From assembly GCA_900545015.1 (NCBI GenBank), contig UQXJ01000018.1, forward strand, positions 1 to 28,301: 28,301 nucleotides of DNA. Reading direction: 5' to 3'. Source of the DNA: an uncultured Mollicutes bacterium (lineage in GTDB: Bacteria; Bacillota_I; Bacilli_A; RFN20; CAG-826). The notes beneath the pieces were generated by a model, which did not search any database, was not told where the DNA came from, and saw nothing but the letters and a program-made list of their open reading frames with translations. Of the stretch, positions 23,264 to 28,301 are shown piece after piece; within the stretch, counting starts at the first letter, position 1, and the number at the start of each line of letters is the position of its first letter. The translations under genes were made by a program, and so were the position numbers.

Positions 23264-23977
23264 ATGAAAAACAAAAACAGTAAAAGTGGTGTTATTGCCA
23301 CATTGGTTATTTATTTCGTTCTTATAGTTATTTTAAGTGTATGCACTTTTCTAATTCCTTTTCCAAAATTAAATAATGGCGTTATTGTAACTTCATATGT
23401 TTGCTCTGTAGCTATGATTATAGCTGAAGGCAGTTTAACGCTATTTCTTTTATTTAAGGAAGAAAATGCAAATCAAAAGATTTTGGGATTTCCAATTATC
23501 TTTTTTGGGTATGTTGCTTTAATTTTGCAATTTCTTTCTAATATAGTTTTTTATATTTGCAATGCTTTTATTGAATTACAAATATGGATTGCTATTTTAG
23601 TAGAAGCTCTATTATATGGATTCTTCATTGTTCAAATCGCAAAGGGCTTCTTTTTCAAAAATAGAAATGTTGAATACCATGAGCATATCGCAAATACTAA
23701 GTTTATGGACGAATTTAGAGTGAGATTAAAAGTACTCATTTCAACTAATAAAAATGAAAATATTAATAAAGAATTAGAATGCTTGCTTGATACTGCTAAC
23801 GGAAGTGACCCGGTAACAAACGAAAAAACTATCGATATCGAAAAAGAATTATCAGAAAATTTATTAGAAATCGAAAAAGCAATTAAGTGTGGCTCGGAAG
23901 ATGAGTCAAGAATTTTGATTGAAAAAATTAAGAAAACTTTGCTAGAACGTAACGCTCTGTGCAAAATCGGAAAATAA
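23264..23977 (+). CDS. Four-span membrane protein with cytoplasmic helical tail
   Basis: The 237-residue protein has predicted spans at about 10-32, 39-63, 75-98 and 103-126, then a charged, helical tail (130-237) rich in Glu, Lys and Asn. No known family is recognised. AAAGGAG (23251-23257) lies in the end of the SPFH gene, and the start codon is two bases after that gene's stop, so the two are tightly coupled. It may anchor the SPFH scaffold or the TIR protein to the membrane, by analogy with YdjH beside YdjI; this is inference. Confidence 0.7.
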   Translation: MKNKNSKSGVIATLVIYFVLIVILSVCTFLIPFPKLNNGVIVTSYVCSVAMIIAEGSLTLFLLFKEENANQKILGFPIIFFGYVALILQFLSNIVFYICNAFIELQIWIAILVEALLYGFFIVQIAKGFFFKNRNVEYHEHIANTKFMDEFRVRLKVLISTNKNENINKELECLLDTANGSDPVTNEKTIDIEKELSENLLEIEKAIKCGSEDESRILIEKIKKTLLERNALCKIGK

Positions 23978-24024
23978 ATTGTTTTTAAGTTGATTAGTTG
24001 AATATAAAAAGGGGTGTTTTTAAA

Positions 24025-27000
24025 ATGGCTAACTTTAAATGTAAAATGTGCGGTGCACCATTAGAAGTCAAAGAAGGGCAAACGATTGCTGTTTGTTCGT
24101 ACTGTGGCTCAAGACAAACTGTCGCTAATGCTAATGATGAAAGAAAAGAAAATTTGTTTAATCGTGCCAACACAATGCGCAGAAATTGTGAATTTGATAA
24201 AGCAATATTATCTTATCAATCGATATTATCGATATTTCCTGATGAACCAGAAGCTCATCGGGGCCTTTGCTTATCTAAATATGGAATCGAATATGTCGAT
24301 GATCCAGCAACGAAAGCAAAAAAACCAACCATTCATAGAGTTTCATTTGATTCAATTCTTAAAGATAGTGATTATCTTGCTGCGTTAGCCTATGCGGATG
24401 TTATTGCTAGAGAAGAATATCAAACCGAAGCAAAAGAAATAGCTGATATCCAAAAAAATATTCTTAGTATCTCACAAAAGGAAGAGCCTTTTGATATTTT
24501 TATTTGCTATAAAGAAACTGATGAAAAGGGCAAAAGAACTCCTGATTCAGTTATGGCTCAAGAGATTTATTCACAGTTGACAGATAAAGGTTATAAAGTT
24601 TTTTTCTCAAGGGTCACTCTTGAAAGCAAACTTGGCACAATGTATGAGCCATATATTTTTGCTGCTTTAAATAGTGCAAAAATCATGCTTGTTATCGGAA
24701 CTAAAAAAGAGTATTTCGAAGCTGTTTGGGTTAAAAATGAATGGACACGTTTTATTGATTTAATGCAAACAAGGCCTGATCATTATTTAATTCCTTGCTA
24801 TAGAAATATGGATGCTTACGAAATGCCTGAACAATTTTTGTCTTTTCAAGCTCAAGATTTGGCAAAACTTGGCTTTATGCAAGATCTTATTCGAGGAATT
24901 GATAAGATCATGGGTAGAGAGTCACCAACGGCAAAAGTTGAAACTAAAATTATTCAAACCGATGTTAACGTATCTGCTTTATTAAAAAGAGCCGAAATTT
25001 TAATAAGAGATGCAAACTACGAAAAAGCTGATGGCTTATTAGAAAGAGTATTGGATAATAATCCTACAAATTCTCAAGCCTATCTTTTAAAACTTCTAAT
25101 TGAGCTTAAACTGAGAAGTATTAACGACCTTAAAAATCAAGATGATACACTTGATAGATTTTCGAATTTTAAAAAAGCATATGATTTTGCTGATGATGCT
25201 CAAAGAAAGAAAATTAATTCAATTAATGAATATATCAATAATCGAAATGAAGAAAATAGGCTTTCTCGTTTATATGATATCGCAATAGATTTAAAAAACA
25301 ACAAGCAATATAGTGAAGCCGAAAAAGCTTTTTCAAATATTGTTGGCTTTAGAGATACTAATAAACAAGCAGCTGAATGTGTTAATTTAGAAAGAGAAGA
25401 TATATATAAGCGTGCATTAATGCATAAAGAAAATAAAGAATATGATGAGGCGATAGAGTCGTTCCAAAAACTTAATCATTTTAAAGATTCAGAAGAGCAA
25501 ATTACTAATTGCGAAAAACTAAGAAAAACTAGTTTATACAATAAAGCAGTAAGCTTAAAAGAACAAGGAGAGTTCGACGAAGCTATTAATATCTTTAAGC
25601 AAATTCTTAGCTATAACGATTCTGATTTCCAAGTAGATGAATGCGCTAAATTAAAGGCTAAAAAAAAGAAGAAGTTAAAAAAAATATCAATAATATCAAG
25701 TATTACATCTTTAGTATTAATCGGAACTTTACTCCTTACTTTCTTATTTTTAATTCCTAGTGGAAGACAAAGCGACATTCAAAGCTTAATTAATTCTGGA
25801 AAGTACGAAGAAGCCATGACCTTAATTGAAGAAAATGGATCTTTCGGTGATGCCGAAAATCTAAAGAACATGTGTAATGCTGGCAAAGCTTTTGAGTCAT
25901 TAGATTATGAAACAGGTATTGATTACATTTATAAAATCGGTGGGTCTGTTGATGTTAATTATGATAATAATGGGGGAACTTCATTAAAAGATAACGAGAC
26001 CATTAAAAGATTAAATTCATATATCGATAATGACGCTGATAAAAATGGTTACGGCTTCGGTGGTTGGGTATTAACTGGATATACACTTGATGCTAAAAAA
26101 CATAGTGCATCTATTGATTTAAAAGCACAATATAATGCAACAACTTATAATATTTCTTACAATCTTAATGGTGGAAGCAGTTCTTATTTGCCAAACAAAT
26201 ATAATACTGAACAATCTATAAGTATTCCTAATCCAACTAAAAATGGTTATACATTCTTAGGTTGGACTAGTTTAGACTTAACAACACCAACAATAGATTA
26301 TATTTTACCAATTGGAAGTACTGGTAATAAAAAATACACTGCTAATTGGACAGCAAATACCTATTCAATTACTTATGAATTAAATGGTGGAACAAATAAT
26401 TCCTCTAACCCAACAACTTACACAATGGAAAGCAACACCATCACTTTAAAAGATGCAACTAGAAATGGCTATAACTTCTCTGGGTGGTACAAAACATCAA
26501 TATTCTCTAACAAAGTTACTACAATCGATACAGGTAGTTATGGTGATTTAACACTTTATGCAAAATGGACACCTATTTCTTATTCAATTAATTACTATCT
26601 TAATGGTGGAACTAATAGCTCATCTAATCCTTCTTTTTATACTGTAGAAGATACCGTTACTTTCGCTGCTCCTTCAAAAACCGGTTATGCATTCCTTGGC
26701 TGGTTTAATGGAGATAATAAAGTTACTGGCATTCCAAGTGGAAGCACAGGCTCAGTTAATGTCGAAGCAAGATGGTCTGCTAACTTACATGCTTTATCCG
26801 TCACAAGTGAAGATACATCTAAAGGTACAGTTGCTATCACTACTGGCACTGGTTATTCTGATGAATCCGTCACAGTAGTGGTAACTCCTATTGGCGATAG
26901 TGTCTTCAAAGGTTGGTATCACGAATCTAAAAAAGTTAGTGATGATGCAGTATACACATTTGTAATGCCTACTATCGATTATTCATTGGTTGCTCGCTTC

Positions 27001-27855
27001 TTCACAAAAGCAGAGTTAGAAGAAAAAAAATATGCGACTAAACCATTTGTTTCCGCTGATGGTAAAACAATTACCTATGGTTTATATCCTCAAACAAATG
27101 TTAATGATTCTTCGTTAATTTCCACCCTTAATGCATTATCAGCCACAGAATCTAACGGTTGGTATTTATATGATAATGAATACTATGCGAAAGTCGAAGC
27201 AAAACAAAATAATACTAATCTTTTTTTCGATAACGGGACCAATATTGTTAAAGGACAAACATATTGGTTTAAATGTGAACCTATCGTTTGGAATGTTCTT
27301 TCTAATAGTAGTGGTGAATATTACATTGTATCATCAGTCCTTTTAGATACATATTGCTACCACAATTCAACATCAACAAGAACTATTTATGGTCAAACAG
27401 TTTACTCAAATAACTATAAATACAGTGATATACGTACATGGCTTAATAATGATTTCTACAAATCTGCATTTTCATTAGGAGCCAGTCATATACAAACCAC
27501 AACTGTCGATAATAGTAGTGCTACCACAGATTATCCAAGCAACATGTTTGCCTGTGCTAATACTCAAGATAAAGTCTTCTTACCAAGTTGTCAAGATTAC
27601 CTTAATAATAGTTATGGTTTCTCAACACGTGATACTAGATATTGCAAAACAACCGACTGGGCTAGAGCTAGAGGTGCCGATTATTTTACAAGTTCGTCGA
27701 AACAATATAATGGCTGCTACTGGACTCGTTCCCCTGATAGTGGAGACTCCAGAAAGGCATGTTACGTCACAGACGATGGAAGTCTCAACGAACGAAATAT
27801 AGTCAACAACCGTGGCAGAAGTGTGCGCCCCGCGCTTTCAATCAAGATTGAGTAG
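24025..27855 (+). CDS. Transmembrane TIR receptor-like protein: zinc ribbon, TIR, TPRs, TM, InlB-type repeats, DUF6273-like domain
   Basis: ATG 24025 follows AAAAAGGGGTG (24006-24016); an upstream TTG at 23998 lacks support. The 1276 residues contain a zinc ribbon (Cys6, Cys9, Cys24, Cys27); a TPR-like pair (40-85); a TIR domain (about 155-295) with 'FDIFICYKETDE' and 'VWVKNEW', in which Glu239 fits the NADase Glu; TPR-like repeats (315-540); a Lys-rich stop-transfer and one span (555-577); four InlB B/Listeria-Bacteroides-type repeats (640-850 plus 852-918); a divergent fifth (922-993); and a DUF6273-like domain (1010-1276) with 'YWTRSPDSGDSRKACYV' and 'SVRPALSIKI'. The positive-inside rule puts TIR in the cytoplasm and the repeats outside, like a receptor. 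Ligand and output are unknown. It closes the operon. Confidence 0.88.
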   Translation: MANFKCKMCGAPLEVKEGQTIAVCSYCGSRQTVANANDERKENLFNRANTMRRNCEFDKAILSYQSILSIFPDEPEAHRGLCLSKYGIEYVDDPATKAKKPTIHRVSFDSILKDSDYLAALAYADVIAREEYQTEAKEIADIQKNILSISQKEEPFDIFICYKETDEKGKRTPDSVMAQEIYSQLTDKGYKVFFSRVTLESKLGTMYEPYIFAALNSAKIMLVIGTKKEYFEAVWVKNEWTRFIDLMQTRPDHYLIPCYRNMDAYEMPEQFLSFQAQDLAKLGFMQDLIRGIDKIMGRESPTAKVETKIIQTDVNVSALLKRAEILIRDANYEKADGLLERVLDNNPTNSQAYLLKLLIELKLRSINDLKNQDDTLDRFSNFKKAYDFADDAQRKKINSINEYINNRNEENRLSRLYDIAIDLKNNKQYSEAEKAFSNIVGFRDTNKQAAECVNLEREDIYKRALMHKENKEYDEAIESFQKLNHFKDSEEQITNCEKLRKTSLYNKAVSLKEQGEFDEAINIFKQILSYNDSDFQVDECAKLKAKKKKKLKKISIISSITSLVLIGTLLLTFLFLIPSGRQSDIQSLINSGKYEEAMTLIEENGSFGDAENLKNMCNAGKAFESLDYETGIDYIYKIGGSVDVNYDNNGGTSLKDNETIKRLNSYIDNDADKNGYGFGGWVLTGYTLDAKKHSASIDLKAQYNATTYNISYNLNGGSSSYLPNKYNTEQSISIPNPTKNGYTFLGWTSLDLTTPTIDYILPIGSTGNKKYTANWTANTYSITYELNGGTNNSSNPTTYTMESNTITLKDATRNGYNFSGWYKTSIFSNKVTTIDTGSYGDLTLYAKWTPISYSINYYLNGGTNSSSNPSFYTVEDTVTFAAPSKTGYAFLGWFNGDNKVTGIPSGSTGSVNVEARWSANLHALSVTSEDTSKGTVAITTGTGYSDESVTVVVTPIGDSVFKGWYHESKKVSDDAVYTFVMPTIDYSLVARFFTKAELEEKKYATKPFVSADGKTITYGLYPQTNVNDSSLISTLNALSATESNGWYLYDNEYYAKVEAKQNNTNLFFDNGTNIVKGQTYWFKCEPIVWNVLSNSSGEYYIVSSVLLDTYCYHNSTSTRTIYGQTVYSNNYKYSDIRTWLNNDFYKSAFSLGASHIQTTTVDNSSATTDYPSNMFACANTQDKVFLPSCQDYLNNSYGFSTRDTRYCKTTDWARARGADYFTSSSKQYNGCYWTRSPDSGDSRKACYVTDDGSLNERNIVNNRGRSVRPALSIKIE
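27640..27852 (+). other. GC-rich 3' end of the TIR gene, candidate variable region
   Basis: In 27721-27840, 62 of 120 bases are G or C, against 16 of 60 in 27361-27420 of the same gene. The change starts near 27650 and covers the DUF6273-like 'YWTRSP...SVRPALSI' tail. Codon use shifts too (CCC, GCG, CGC, CTC, GTC). In diversity-generating retroelements the variable repeat lies at exactly this place, the 3' end of a lectin-fold gene. No reverse transcriptase or template repeat is present in this window. Confidence 0.4.
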
Positions 27856-27882
27856 TCTAAGTAGCAATAATCAAAAAATCAA

Positions 27883-27919
27883 TCACTGCCTCTCATTAAA
27901 AAACAAAAAGAAGCGGTGA
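27883..27919 (+). terminator. Hairpin after the TIR gene
   Basis: TCACTGCCTCT (27883-27893) pairs with AGAAGCGGTGA (27909-27919) with one mismatch and one G·T pair, around a 15-base A-rich loop. It lies 28 bases past the stop. The downstream bases are A-rich rather than T-rich, so termination is probable but not certain; a hairpin just after a variable region is also a known element of retroelement targets. Confidence 0.5.
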
Positions 27920-28301
27920 GACTTAAAATATGTAACGTAAACATTCATTCAAACTATACAAAAAACTGATTTGTGATATGAAAAAATAATTTAAGGATGC
28001 TACTCATGATTGAATAAACTTGGTTAATTTAAATTGTTAAATCCGTTATTAAAAATAACGACTTGTTATATTTATTCATTACCGAATTAAACGATAGCTC
28101 TATAAAAGCAATAATAAAACGCCGTCCATTTTAATTACTAGATAGACAAATGTTTAATATCATGATACAAAAACGTTTTATGATAAAGAAGAATTAGTTT
28201 CATAAAAGTACTTGACTAACGTAAAATATTTAATTTATCTTATACGAGCCTTTCGATAAAAAGTAAAGACTAATTTTATTGAAAATTTCCATTCTAAAAA
28301 A
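27920..28301. other. AT-rich end of window without recognised genes
   Basis: No convincing ORF on either strand. The only structure I see is a perfect dyad CGTTATT (28044-28050), AAA, AATAACG (28054-28060), followed by a T-rich stretch, which could be a second terminator. No template-repeat-like copy of the TIR gene's 3' end is present here. Confidence 0.5.

Noticed and set aside
1..28301. Genetic code 4 for the host
   Set aside because: TGG is used for Trp in all intact genes and TGA 15042-15044 ends the DpnA-like gene just before a ribosome site.

Overview
The DNA is AT-rich and uses the standard code: TGG is Trp throughout, and TGA ends the gene at 14283-15044. Short intergenic gaps, G-rich Shine-Dalgarno sites (AAGGGGG, AAAGGAGG), an S-box riboswitch, a SipW-type signal peptidase and InlB-type repeats point to a low-GC Firmicute. 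A gut or uncultured Bacilli lineage is likely, but this is inference. No rRNA or tRNA gene was seen.

Layout. (1) 1-3030 is a graveyard of broken genes: remnants of AlbA_2/Schlafen-type ATP-binding proteins, a RhuM-like pseudogene, a probable S8-peptidase tail and an IS110 fragment, with a roughly 0.55 kb imperfect tandem duplication. (2) 3229-8205 is a four-gene surface operon: a SipW-type signal peptidase and three secreted proteins that share one signal-peptide signature. (3) 8455-9257 (minus strand) holds two small zinc-ribbon membrane proteins. (4) 9558-12990 holds an AlbA_2-family protein without its N-terminal domain, a winged-helix/macro-domain protein and an AAA/DUF4143 ATPase, all with palindromic control regions. 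(5) 13232-15966 is a complete DpnII-type (GATC) restriction-modification system whose first methylase carries an N-terminal HTH. (6) 16061-19941 has two paralogous AAA/DUF4143 ATPases flanking an N-formylglutamate-amidohydrolase-family gene under a SAM-I riboswitch; a 32-bp tandem repeat precedes the first ATPase. (7) About 20048-20377 is an IS66 transposase remnant closed by a strong terminator. (8) 20460-27855 is a five-gene operon: small membrane protein, multi-pass membrane protein, SPFH/zinc-ribbon protein, four-TM protein, and a 1276-residue protein with a cytoplasmic zinc ribbon, TIR domain and TPRs, one membrane span, then InlB-type repeats and a DUF6273-like C-terminal domain.

The most striking part is region 8. 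The TIR protein is built like a transmembrane receptor, with its probable NADase domain inside and repeat/lectin-like domains outside. The last 120 bases covering its tail are about half G+C in a much AT-richer gene, as expected for a diversified or recombined 3' end. The operon promoter has TTGACA and TAAAAT separated by 20 bases, 11 of them a single run of G, the arrangement of slipped-strand phase-variable promoters. Together this suggests a switchable, possibly diversifiable, surface-sensing TIR system with a membrane scaffold and a candidate pore protein. Its function is inferred, not shown.
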